Assembly: GCF_000471905.2 (NCBI RefSeq)
Contig: NW_006498233.1
Location: forward strand, 3,066,335 to 3,130,334
Source: Amborella trichopoda
Taxonomy: Eukaryota > Streptophyta > Magnoliopsida > Amborellales > Amborellaceae
Direction of reading: 5' to 3'
Length of the DNA stretch: 64,000 nt
The notes under the pieces were generated by a model. It searched no databases. It worked only from the letters and a program-made list of their open reading frames with translations, and had not been told where the DNA came from. This document shows positions 55,389 through 64,000 of this stretch, one piece after another (position 1 is the first letter of the stretch; each line of letters starts with the position of its first letter). The position numbers and the translations under genes were made by a program.

Positions 55389-55655
55389 CTGGGTTTTGAT
55401 AGATAGTGCTTCAGATTTAAAGCTAGAGTGTAGAAGACCGTAGAACGGCAAGTGGGTTACCATAAATTTCATCTTGGTTACTTGAAAAAGGTTTAAGGTT
55501 TGTGACTCATTTCCCTGCGAGTGCAGTGATTATGATAGTCACAATGAGTACGAGTAAACATATAATTAAGGCAACTGACTTAAAGATTCTTCTTCTTAAT
55601 ATCTTGAAAGATCGCCAAAATCTGGAAGTCCAACAATATGATGGCCGGAATGTGA
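55389..55655 (-). pseudogene. Second N-terminal scrap of the PME gene
   Basis: Minus strand: RRIFKSVALIICLLVLIVTI + IITALAGK, a clean basic-plus-hydrophobic signal anchor, then eroded remnants of the PMEI start. Same position and junction as 46788-47045. Confidence 0.78.
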
Positions 55656-55659
55656 TCGG

Positions 55660-56021
55660 GTCAAAGCGTCTACGATTCCCAAGAAACAAATATTATGTAA
55701 AAACCAAACACAAAAGAATGTTGAAATTTGATGGTGTAAAAAACAACGGCAACAAAGCAAAAACCTTATAGGAATTAATCGCATTTCAGATTAACAAAAA
55801 AAAAAAAAATGAAGATGGTACAAGAAAGACATAAATGGGAATAACAGATATTCAAATTTCGTCTGCTAACCCATGGGTTTTATAAGATGAACATACCTCA
55901 AAGACAACCTTTGAGGAATGCAAATTCTCCTTTTCCCTGTCTCTCTCTCTCTTTAACTATTGGTTTGGTCTTGTGTCTCTCTCTAACCAAAGGGAAATGA
56001 ATCTGTAATGTGTAAGGGCCT
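55660..56021. other. Intergenic, no feature recognised
   Basis: Short random frames and a poly(A) run at 55796. No gene seen. Confidence 0.4.
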
Positions 56022-56030
56022 TTTATGTAT

Positions 56031-56420
56031 GGAAAAAGTTCATGCAAGTGGCTCAAAACAATCAAATTACGGCACACCTTAAAAATTTCACTAGAAGATG
56101 TTGTTTTGATCCCCAAATATCCTCAAAGTGATCATCGCGACCTCAAGATGCATGGAAATGAAAAAAAAATAGGTTTCAAGTTTTGGAAATAGTGCATCTT
56201 GTAAAACAATCTTTTACCGTCAATTTTCAAGATTTTCAAGTTTTCATAGATCATCTTGATCTACCCTATTTTTGAAGCTTTAAATTTTATAATTAAAGAT
56301 GAAAATATGTTTTAAGGCTATAACAAAGATTTCCAGTATTGAAACGATATTTCTCGATATTATTTGAAGGTGTGCTTTACTTTGATTGTTTAGAGCCTCA
56401 ACCTTATACAAACCACACTC
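56031..56420 (+). mobile_element. MULE-type MITE, 390 bp, with perfect 9-bp target duplication (family copy 4)
   Basis: TTTATGTAT at 56022-56030 and 56421-56429 (9 of 9). The left terminal repeat contains ctcaaaacaatcaaattacg and gcacacctt; the right, reversed, contains ctctaaacaatcaaag and gcacaccttc. The interior is collinear with 24227-24620 (tgatcatcgcgacctcaaga, ggaaatagtgcatcttgtaa, ttttcaagattttcaagttt, gatttccagtattgaaacga). Non-coding. Confidence 0.92.
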
Positions 56421-56654
56421 TTTATGTATCTATATATTTTATATATACATGGGGTATGCTTCTTGGGAATAAACCAAAACAACAAAAATCAAGAATAACG
56501 CTAAATCTCAATGGCTACTCTCTCCCTCTCTCCTATTCATACCTCTTTAATCTACGACAGCATATATTGATCGCTTTGTTGTTGTTATTTATTTTTCTTT
56601 TAGATAAGGATCAAGTGTTGTATACTTATCATTTAAATTTTAAAAAATGATATA

Positions 56655-57000
56655 TTATCAAGAAGAATATTTTATCTTGGAGATATTAGCGTAAGATCCT
56701 TGCGGTTTAAAGATAAGTAGTCACAACAGATTCCTTTGGGTGCACCAGTGTCCTGGTTTTGAACCAGGATGGGCTCGAGATGAGCTCAATACCAAGCTCC
56801 CTTACCTTTAATGGCCTTCGAGCGCACAGTCGTCAAGCCTTTATAGCACTTGAGCACTCCTTTCGCAGAGACATCGTCTTTGAAACCAGGGGTGCTTGCC
56901 ATAAAAGAGAAAGCCCATGCACTCTCTCTCACATCAGGGGACACAGCTTGAGCCCCAAGGTCGCCAGGAGTATTGTTCAACGTGAGGAGAGAGAGAGTTA
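56655..57000 (-). pseudogene. Possible gene fragment, unidentified
   Basis: Base composition shifts to ~50% GC. The minus strand has an open stretch NNTPGDLGAQAVSPDVRESA ending in KAIKGKGAWY. I do not recognise it and no splice sites bound it clearly. It may be a captured exon or a transposon scrap. Confidence 0.25.
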
Positions 57001-57004
57001 GAAA

Positions 57005-57640
57005 AAATAGTCTTTCTTAATTTGTTTGGATTAAAAGTTGGAATAAAAGTAGATAAAGTTATTTGGGCGGTTAGAAGATATGTTTTGAAATTTTAAGTTT
57101 AAATAGAAATAAAAATTAAAAATGAAATCTATAGAGATATTTTTCCTTTATTTTAATTACGATTCATGGTACTTATTGATTTATTTCAAATGCGATAGGG
57201 AGAGCGCTCCAGTAAAGAATCCTCTCGTAAGGAATCCTCTCGGGTCCAGCTTAATAAGAGTTTGGTGCGTATTCGGTGTTTCTGCATAAACTAAATGTGA
57301 ATTTCGTCCAACAGGTAAAGCACTATGCCTATTCACATGGTTGAAAAAAAATCCAAATTCAACCCATAATCCTCTCTCTTTTTCATATTCGTACGGTTTC
57401 TTGATTCTACTTGTATTTACAAAGTTTCTTGATTCTACTCGTCCTTGTATTTGGAAAGAGAGAGTGTTAAGAGAGAGGGGGGTATTTTGATGCTTTATCC
57501 TTGTAATATTTTTGCCGAGATATGGAATTGATAAGATAGTATATATACATCAAATTCGTGTAATAAATACTTAAAAGTTGTAAGACGAAATCTTAAAGGA
57601 TAAAACTTAGCACCAAAACGAACTATTTACCTTTAAATTG
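57005..57640. other. Intergenic, no feature recognised
   Basis: A small direct repeat (aagaatcctctcgtaaggaatcctctcg) at 57217-57243; otherwise AT-rich with no gene. Confidence 0.4.
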
Positions 57641-57645
57641 TACTA

Positions 57646-57884
57646 TTTGTTGACATGTATGATTATAAGGCCTTATGTGTCTAAGCTTATAATTGTGGGA
57701 ATTCAATGTTCACTATAATTATCGAAAAAAAATTATATCCAACGTTCATATGGTCCAACGTCCATATAGACATTGGACTATATGAACGTTGGATATAAAT
57801 TTTTTTAGATAATTATAATTAACATTGGATTCCCATAATTGTAGACTAAGACATGTAAGGCCTTATAGCCATACGTGTCAACAA
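57646..57884. mobile_element. Foldback MITE, ~240 bp
   Basis: Left: ttgttgacatgtatgattat aaggcctta...; right, reversed: ttgttgacacgtatggctat aaggcctta.... Similarity continues to the centre (tatatccaacgttcatat on both arms), leaving a loop of only a few bases. Each arm is about 115 bp. No coding. Confidence 0.87.
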
Positions 57885-57889
57885 TATTT

Positions 57890-58470
57890 CTCTCTCTAAA
57901 ATGAATATTTGATCATATTGAATAATTCTATATTAAAATATAGAATCTTATTACAACTGATTTATAAAAGCATAAAAATTCATTAAAAAATGTGAAGTTA
58001 TCCCAGTAATAACAATAAAAGGAAGAAACTTCATGATTCATATATTTTATCAATCACAAAATGAAATTGTTATGAGAAGTTTGGAAATTGGTTTTCTGTA
58101 GAGAAATGGGTATAGATTTTCTGAAGTATTTAAAAAATTATTACATTTAATTTTGTATGATAAAATGTTTTTAAAGCATGAAGTATTGTTGAAAAAATAA
58201 TTTTATTTAAATATTATAAAATCCATAGAAAATAGGTTAGCTGACCACTAATGAAATAAAAAAGATGTAAATCACAAAAATAATCTTCTTTAAAGATTCT
58301 AATAAGAAAATAAACTTTAAAAATATTGGAAGAAGAAAACAGAGTAGAGAAAATATTGTTAAGTTGAAAAATAAAGTATAAAAATATTTGGAAATGGAAA
58401 ACAAAATGAACACATTTTTTTTTTAAAAAGAAGGATTCAGTAATTTAAAAATAAAAAAGTCAAAATTAGT
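57890..58470. other. AT-rich intergenic DNA
   Basis: No repeat or gene recognised. Confidence 0.4.
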
Positions 58471-58479
58471 CATAGACTA

Positions 58480-58565
58480 TTTATGAAGGGTGTCAAAACA
58501 AGGCGCAACTCCAAATTTTATCATAATAAATAATTTGGTGTTAAAAATAATTCTTAGGATGGCCT
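58480..58565 (+). mobile_element. Fragment of MULE-type MITE (copy-2 subtype)
   Basis: tatttatgaagggtgtcaaa then aaggcgcaactccaaatttt atcataat matches the left end of 35179-35573 (gcgcaccttcaaattttatcataat). It stops where the hAT-type MITE begins. Confidence 0.6.
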
Positions 58566-58570
58566 GAGAA

Positions 58571-58778
58571 TAAGGGGTTTCAATGGGTCGGGTTTGGGTC
58601 AAGTCTATCTAGACCCGTACCCATACCAACCCAAAATAACTACATGCACTTGGACCCACCCTTACTCGACGCGTCCAATTTAACTATACCTTTACCCGTA
58701 CCTGACAAGTAATGTCGGACTCGAGACCCGACACTATCACTTTAAAATGTGTATCCCTTTTATACCCGTGACCCCTTA
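58571..58778. mobile_element. hAT-like MITE, ~208 bp, TAAGGGGT terminal repeats
   Basis: Starts TAAGGGGT and ends ACCCCTTA, a perfect 8-bp terminal inverted repeat. The interior is rich in gggtcgggt / acccgtaccc motifs typical of small plant hAT derivatives. No clear 8-bp target duplication (cctgagaa / gcacttga). Confidence 0.65.
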
Positions 58779-58789
58779 GCACTTGAAGC

Positions 58790-60280
58790 AGATTTACGAT
58801 GTGGTACTAAAAGTCTCTAATAAATATAATGGAAAAATTGTCTATATCTCTTTTGAGAAACAAATGACCCCACTTTTTATATTTATTAGTTGAATTACGT
58901 ATGTTGCACGTAAAAATGAAATAATCAATTTGTAAATAGTATAAAGCACATCCCGTGGAGAGAATCAAATATATATGTGTGTCAAAGGGATTTAAGTTCT
59001 AGAGTAAGTTGTAAAATTTAAAAAATAATAAGGCTAAATAAAGTAAAACAAAAAAGAATAGACATCAAAAATACGATATACATATTTCAACAATATCAAA
59101 TATGCAAACTTGGTCAATCTCAATAAGAAACATTCATCAAACTAAACATCAACAAATATGAAAGTAAATTTCAAATTCATGAAAATAGGAAATTTAAAAG
59201 ATTAGTTTTGTGAAGGCTGTCAAAAACTCACTTAGGCAATATAACAACATATACGATAAAAAAAATCAGCAAAGAAGCACAATTCAGTACTCTCTAATGG
59301 AAGTGATTCAACATATTAGACATAATGTCTCTAAACACCAGATAATGAAAGAAAAAAAACAAAAAACAAACAAAAAATGGACCTAGGACATGGATTATAA
59401 CGGAGCACAACAAATGATACATTTACGGTAGGATTTCTTTGCCTTTCCAAGGCAAGATAAGATAGAGTAGTATGATTTTGTTGCCATTCCGTTTTCTTCA
59501 CCCAAGGTAAGATAAGAGAAAGATGGGTGACATTAACTCTACTGAAGAAGGGATTTGAGAGAAATTTGAGGGATCGAGAGAGAGATTAATGGCTTAAAGG
59601 TAAAAAACAATGATTGAAAAATCGGCCTAGTAGTTTCTACTCGGCCGAGTTATTTGGGCTTAGCCAATTGCTGAGCCCTAGTTGTCCAAAGTTAGGTATC
59701 CAACTTGGGGACATTAAAAAAAAATTTAAAATAAAATAAAATCATAAAAAATTTGAAATTTATTTGGGATATGTTTTTGTTTTCTGTCATTTTGGAAAAG
59801 ATTCGAAAATCATTTGGCCATAAATACTTATTTTTATTTCCTATCTTTCTGAATTATTTCAAAGAATACCCCAATCTTTTTTAAAATCTATATTTTTACT
59901 ATTTTTTAATATTATTTTTAGGTGTTTTGTGTAATCTTACTTTAAAAATACATTATTTATTTTTTGGATTTTTATATTTTTTTATAATTTGTTAACCTTT
60001 GTTTTGTTGCTATAGTAGTCGGCACTAATAGAGCCGAGTTACTCAAACTCGCCTCGAATAATCTCCTCAGGCCATGACCAATTACTAGGTCTATGTTGTA
60101 TTGTCAAACCTTACAAAGTGTTAGTGTTATAATATGTTATGCATAAAGCAATAATAAATATTTAAAAGAAATTAGTGAAATCTAATTATCATTTCACAAA
60201 CCATACAAAGTACTAGAATTAAAACTTAAACAATGTTGAACAATATATAGGAGAAATGAAACTACATGATCTATATAAGC
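58790..60280. other. Intergenic, with a possible decayed hAT-like element around 59615-60095
   Basis: The left cluster (cggcctagtagtttctactcggccgagtta) and right cluster (gtcggcactaatagagccgagttactc ... ggccatgaccaattactaggtc) form a weak inverted pair around an AT-rich core. Nothing else recognised. Confidence 0.35.
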
Positions 60281-60283
60281 CCT

Positions 60284-60288
60284 TAATC
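60284..60288. repeat. Target-site duplication (left) of palindromic retroelement
   Basis: TAATC, repeated exactly at 61079-61083. Confidence 0.85.
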
Positions 60289-60609
60289 TGTTGGTACATA
60301 CGGGTGGCCATGGGCCCTCATACATAATATTTTTTTCTCTCTTAATCTTTATCATAAAAATTATATTTATCACTAATTATGGGCCACATTTAACAGAGTT
60401 TTCAAGAGAAAGCTGAATGTTGGAAAATAGCCTCCTCCATCCCTATTCCTCTATAACTAGGCCAAAGGCCATGGAGAGGCATACACACAGAAGTTAGCTT
60501 TTGAGTTCTCATTATTCTGTAAAACCCTGACCTCCACGATCCTTAGTCTCATGACACTGCTAGTAATCCTCGGAGTTTTGGGGTCCATCTCTTCCCTTAT
60601 AATCCAACA
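60289..60609 (+). mobile_element. Forward LTR of palindromic TRIM-like element
   Basis: 321 bp, TGTTGGTACATACGGGTGGC ... TTATAATCCAACA; TG...CA ends. Followed by one base and a PBS. Its inverted counterpart is 60712-61078. The interior includes cctgacctccacgatcctta and cctctataactaggcc, both mirrored on the other side. No coding. Confidence 0.88.
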
Positions 60610-60610
60610 T

Positions 60611-60622
60611 TGGTATCAGCGC
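60611..60622 (+). other. Primer-binding site, plus strand
   Basis: TGGTATCAGCGC: one mismatch to the initiator-Met PBS TGGTATCAGAGC. Confidence 0.85.
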
Positions 60623-60698
60623 AATGATCAAATAAAACATAAAAAATAAATAAAAGATCAAATAAAAAAAATAGATAAATAAATAATGGAACCTAATA
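60623..60698. other. 76-bp core between the two opposed PBSs
   Basis: A-rich; contains gatcaaataaaa twice. No PPT, no coding capacity, too short for any gag or pol. Confidence 0.8.
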
Positions 60699-60710
60699 GC
60701 TTTGATACCA
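60699..60710 (-). other. Primer-binding site, minus strand
   Basis: The minus strand reads TGGTATCAAAGC: one mismatch to TGGTATCAGAGC at a different position from the plus-strand site, so both derive from the canonical site. Confidence 0.85.
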
Positions 60711-60711
60711 A

Positions 60712-61078
60712 TGTTGGATTATGAGGGAAGATATGGACTCCAAAACTTTCAATATTACTAGTAGTGTCGTGACACTAAGGATCGCAGAGGTCAGGGTTTT
60801 CCAAAAGAACTCAAAAGCTAACTTCTCTGTGTATGCCTCCCCATGCCATGAAAAGCCTAGTTATAGAGGGATAGGGATGCACAAGACCGTTCTCCAACTG
60901 AAAAACTTTGAGAAACGTGACCATAATTCTAAGAGGTGGGTAGTTATCATCTACCCGATGACCTGTTCTCTCTCTAAAAAAGACCCTTATTTTAGTGATA
61001 AATATAATCTTTATGATAAAGATTAAAGAGAAAAAAAATAGCATGTATGAGGGCCCCATAGCCACCCATACGACAACA
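60712..61078 (-). mobile_element. Reverse LTR of palindromic TRIM-like element
   Basis: 367 bp; the minus strand starts TGTTGTCGTATGGGTGGCTA and ends ...CATAATCCAACA. Aligns with 60289-60609 over its length with small indels (for example extra bases at 60960-60990). The 101-codon plus-strand frame here is a by-product. Confidence 0.88.
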
Positions 61079-61083
61079 TAATC

Positions 61084-62540
61084 ATGTTTATGAGTCATCA
61101 ATTTCATAAATGTTAATCAATAATTTGATTAATTTTGTATTAATTATACCATTGTTAATCATTAATTTTATAATAATTAAATATTTCTTACTCATTATCA
61201 TGGCTTCCATATTTAAAAGGTATCAACCGTGAAACTTTGTCCTAATATTTAGGCACTCACAAATATTAATAGATCTATCTAGCACTTTAGAGTTAACAAT
61301 GTAGTTTTAATTTCTACCATTTTAAATTTTTTTATATTTATTAATTACATTTTATATTTATGCTAAAAGATAAACTCGATTTTTAGGACTTAAAAGTTTT
61401 AGAAAATGAAAATGTGTAAATGAAGGATTAAAGCGTTAAAATTTTAAAATTTAATAATATAAAATAACTAAAGCTAGTTTCGACATTTGTAATAGATAGA
61501 AAATATTTTATTTGAGATACTTTTTTTTTTAATTAATATTTTATTTGGGATACTTTATAACTTAAAATTTTAAATTTAACATTTATCGAACAAAATATTG
61601 TATTTAATATTTATAAATTATCCATATAATACAATATTTAAAAATTATTCATAAAATACAAAATATAGAGTTGGTTTCCCTTTTTTATCTCCAGAATGTA
61701 CATACTTTCAAGTACTTGAAAAATTGTAAAAAAAAAAATATTTTCTTTTTAATTTTAGAAAGCATGGAAACATAAAACCAAATTTACAAAAAAAAATAAA
61801 TTACTATTTAAGAAAATTTAAATTACTAAATTAAAAAATCTATTATTTAAAAGTGATCATAACAAATAATTTATTGAAAAAATAGAAATTATATTTGATA
61901 ACTTTAGAATAGTTTAAAAAATTGGCCATACATAATAAACTTAATAAGTCTAGAAAATCATAATTTATTTTTTAAAGAATTTTTCTTTTTAATGGTGATT
62001 CTTGTATCAAATAAAATGTTATTTATTTAAAAAATTTAATGTATGGTAAAATTTTTAAAAATAAATAAATTATTTAATAGTGATCATAAAAAATAATTTA
62101 GTGTAAAAAATTGAAAATATTTTGTTGATAACTTTAAAATTGTTTAAATGATTAGCCATACATGAAATTGATAAGCACGGAATTTTGTTTTTTAAGCGGT
62201 GAGTTTTATTTATTTAAATTTTTTAATAGATTGTAAAATCTTTAAAATGGTATAATAAAATCATAATTAATGATATGGATAACAAATTTTATGGTAATAA
62301 TCCAACAATCATACTTATAATTATTTATTAAATCCCCAAACACAAAAAAAAGAAAGAAAGAAAATAAACGAACAATAACATAAAGCATAAACAGATAGTT
62401 AAATCATATCTAGTAATTATTTTCCTGCTCAATTTCCCACATATGATCAAATATCTACAATAAATTGAACATAATAAAAAAACCATAAACAATTAAAAAG
62501 TTCTAAACAACCCTATTACCAATAAACAAATCGAGAAGTT
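61084..62540. other. AT-rich intergenic DNA
   Basis: A weak internal duplication (gtgatcataa...aaataatttattgaaaaa / gtgatcataa...aaataatttagtgtaaaa; 61850 and 62070). No gene seen. Confidence 0.45.
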
Positions 62541-62569
62541 CTAATGAGGTGAGTGAGAACGATAATAGA

Positions 62570-62660
62570 GAGAAACAGGGATGTGGAGAAGAGATAGAGA
62601 AAGACCATGATAAGAGGAGAGGGATGTGGAGAAGAGATAGAGAAGAACATGATAAGAGCA
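62570..62660. repeat. Purine-rich tandem duplication
   Basis: gggatgtggagaagagatagagaa repeats with gaccatgataagag / gaacatgataagag, period about 50 bp. The minus-strand 78-codon Ser/Leu-rich frame across it is an artefact. Confidence 0.8.
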
Positions 62661-63269
62661 GGGGAGACCGAGATATAGGGAGAGAGAGGGGTTTGGAGAA
62701 TAAATAGAGAGAGAAAGGATGTCTTGGTAAATAAGAGAAAATGAAACTTGAGAGAGATTACTTTTAAAATTTCTCAATCTCTATCCACTGTGAAATCCCT
62801 ATTCCATAGGTACGTCCTCTCATATTTCTCCTAAAATATCTCAATTTTGATACTATTTTAAAATCCCCTTGATTTTCTCAACCTATTGTGTGATTTGATT
62901 ATCTTGATTTTCTCTAGAATACCATTAGAAACTTTTATGAGTCTCTCCTACTATTCCATACGTATGTCTGTCTCTCATCTTTTTACCAAAATATCTAAAT
63001 TTCTATTGTGTGATTTGTTTTTTTAAAAAAATGGTAAGACAATCCAATTCACCTCTCTCTCTCTAAAAGATGAGCACATAATCTATGTTTCTCTCTCCTC
63101 CCTTAAGAATGGGAATGTGACTTACATAAAGTCTCTACAAATCCCTCCCATAAAGTCTCCACATATCCCTCCATATTCTTACGACATGTGTCCATCCCTT
63201 AATTCTTGTTTAATACTGTAGCATTGATATAGATATATGGGCTTTGGTCTCCCTCTCTTTGAGTCCAAA

Positions 63270-63535
63270 GCTTACAAAGTAGTTCTCTACAGCATTAGGA
63301 TTCCGAACTTCAGCATTAGGATTCCTAACTTGTGTGCCTCGAGTACCCAAGACTTACGAAACTGGGTAGGTCTCTACAACATTAGGATCCCTAACTTCAA
63401 GGCAACAAAACTGGGTAGGTCTCTACAACATTAGGATCCCTAACTTCAAGGCAACAAAACTGGGTAGGTCTCTACAACATTAGGATCCCTAACTTCTGTG
63501 CCTTGAGTACCCAAGACTTACAGAACGGGTAGGTC
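63270..63535. repeat. 49-bp minisatellite
   Basis: gggtaggtctctacaacatt aggatccctaacttc recurs at exactly 49-bp spacing in the central units, with a longer variant (tgtgcct(c/t)gagtacccaagacttac) at each end. Confidence 0.9.
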
Positions 63536-63639
63536 GATCCATTCCCATTCTTTCGACTCCACTCCTCCTCTATATGGGCTTTGGTCTCCATCTCTTCCAA
63601 CTTCTATGCCTTAAGTAGCCAAGACTTACTCTCTACACA

Positions 63640-64000
63640 AACACCATAAGAAAAGCCACGACCTCTCTCTCTTACTCGGTGTTTAATTCTCTCTCCTCCC
63701 TATCTCTCCATCTCTTTCATTTGCTCCCTCACTTCCTCTGCACAACCCAAATCTCCCTCTCTACACCTCTCCACGCCCCAAATCTCATCTGCTCTCTCTC
63801 TCTTAGCATGCCCTAACTCTTTCAATCTCTCGTTGAAGTCCCCAAACTCTGCAAGACCCCGTGTTTCCCTTTCTCAATACATTAAAATGTATCTCCGGAG
63901 ACACCAAAAGGTTTCTTTGTTATTGGACTCGAGTGTCTGCAATGGAAATTCTTGGCTTGTGATAACTCTGCAAAACCCGTGTTTCCCTCTCTCAATACCT
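63640..64000. other. Pyrimidine-rich region at window end
   Basis: Dense ctctctct/ccctc tracts, then ctctgcaagaccccgtgtttccc at 63847 repeated near 63967 (ctctgcaaaacccgtgtttccc), a ~121-bp direct repeat cut by the window edge. It could be a leader or promoter of a gene to the right, or the beginning of another array; undecidable here. Confidence 0.4.

Larger units (their letters stand above)
50302..55655. repeat. Segmental duplication, copy 2
   Basis: Collinear with 38094-47175 minus the later insertions; includes PME copies C, D and the second N-terminal scrap. The internal junctions of the fold-back are shared with copy 1, so that rearrangement came first. Confidence 0.88.

Noticed and set aside
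60721..61026. 101-codon frame starting in the palindromic element
   Set aside because: Falls entirely in the inverted LTR; the mirrored LTR does not keep the frame.
62541..62777. Ser/Leu-rich 78-codon minus-strand frame
   Set aside because: Generated by a purine-rich duplicated tract; no start context or conservation expected.

Overview
The window is nuclear DNA from a flowering plant. Evidence for this: spliced genes with GT-AG introns, a U4 snRNA gene with the plant USE/TATA promoter, pectin methylesterase relics, Ty3/gypsy and Ty1/copia remnants primed by the initiator-Met tRNA site TGGTATCAGAGC, L1-type LINEs, many hairpin MITEs, and AT-rich intergenic sequence. The species cannot be named from the sequence alone. 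Most of the window is decayed transposon. Only two features look intact and functional: the 3' part of a CBM48 gene of the PTST (PROTEIN TARGETING TO STARCH) type, and a U4 snRNA gene.

Layout. 1-6.7 kb: an imperfect ~6.6-kb inverted repeat. Two copies of a long gypsy LTR in opposite orientation flank a broken 3' pol fragment; the left arm carries a short retroposon with a 19-bp target duplication. 7.16-20.66 kb (+): the last four coding exons of the PTST-like gene. They join in frame across GT-AG introns. The final intron is ~11.8 kb and holds two L1 relics (one carrying a 180-bp CCTAGGCGG-rich MITE), a second short retroposon and several tandem repeats. 21-26.3 kb: AT-rich DNA, three hairpin elements packed into 1.2 kb, and two possible minus-strand exons of an unidentified gene. 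26.28-33.05 kb (-): a copia element with two ~2-kb LTRs, PBS and near-matching 5-bp target duplication, retaining only an RNase H scrap. 33.78-34.01 kb (-): U4 snRNA with TATA box and perfect USE. 34.5-38.1 kb: MITEs and tandem arrays.

38.1-55.7 kb is a complex segmental duplication. An ancestral minus-strand pectin methylesterase gene (signal anchor, PMEI domain, PME domain) suffered a fold-back inverted duplication. The whole fold-back was then copied, so the relics lie in the order A(-), B(+), N-terminal scrap(-), then C(-), D(+), N-terminal scrap(-). Copy A was later split by a 1.73-kb hAT-like element whose empty site survives in copy C. A 178-bp satellite array (47.2-48.55 kb) lies between the two copies. 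All PME copies are pseudogenes.

55.7-64 kb: further MITEs, including a MULE-type element with a perfect 9-bp target duplication, then a 790-bp palindromic retroelement at 60,289-61,078. That element has two small LTRs in opposite orientation, each followed by its own PBS facing a 76-bp core, and the whole is bounded by a perfect 5-bp target duplication. It is the most unusual structure in the window. The right end is AT-rich, then minisatellites and pyrimidine-rich DNA.

The genes do not form a pathway: PTST-like (starch) and U4 (splicing) are independent housekeeping functions embedded in repeats.
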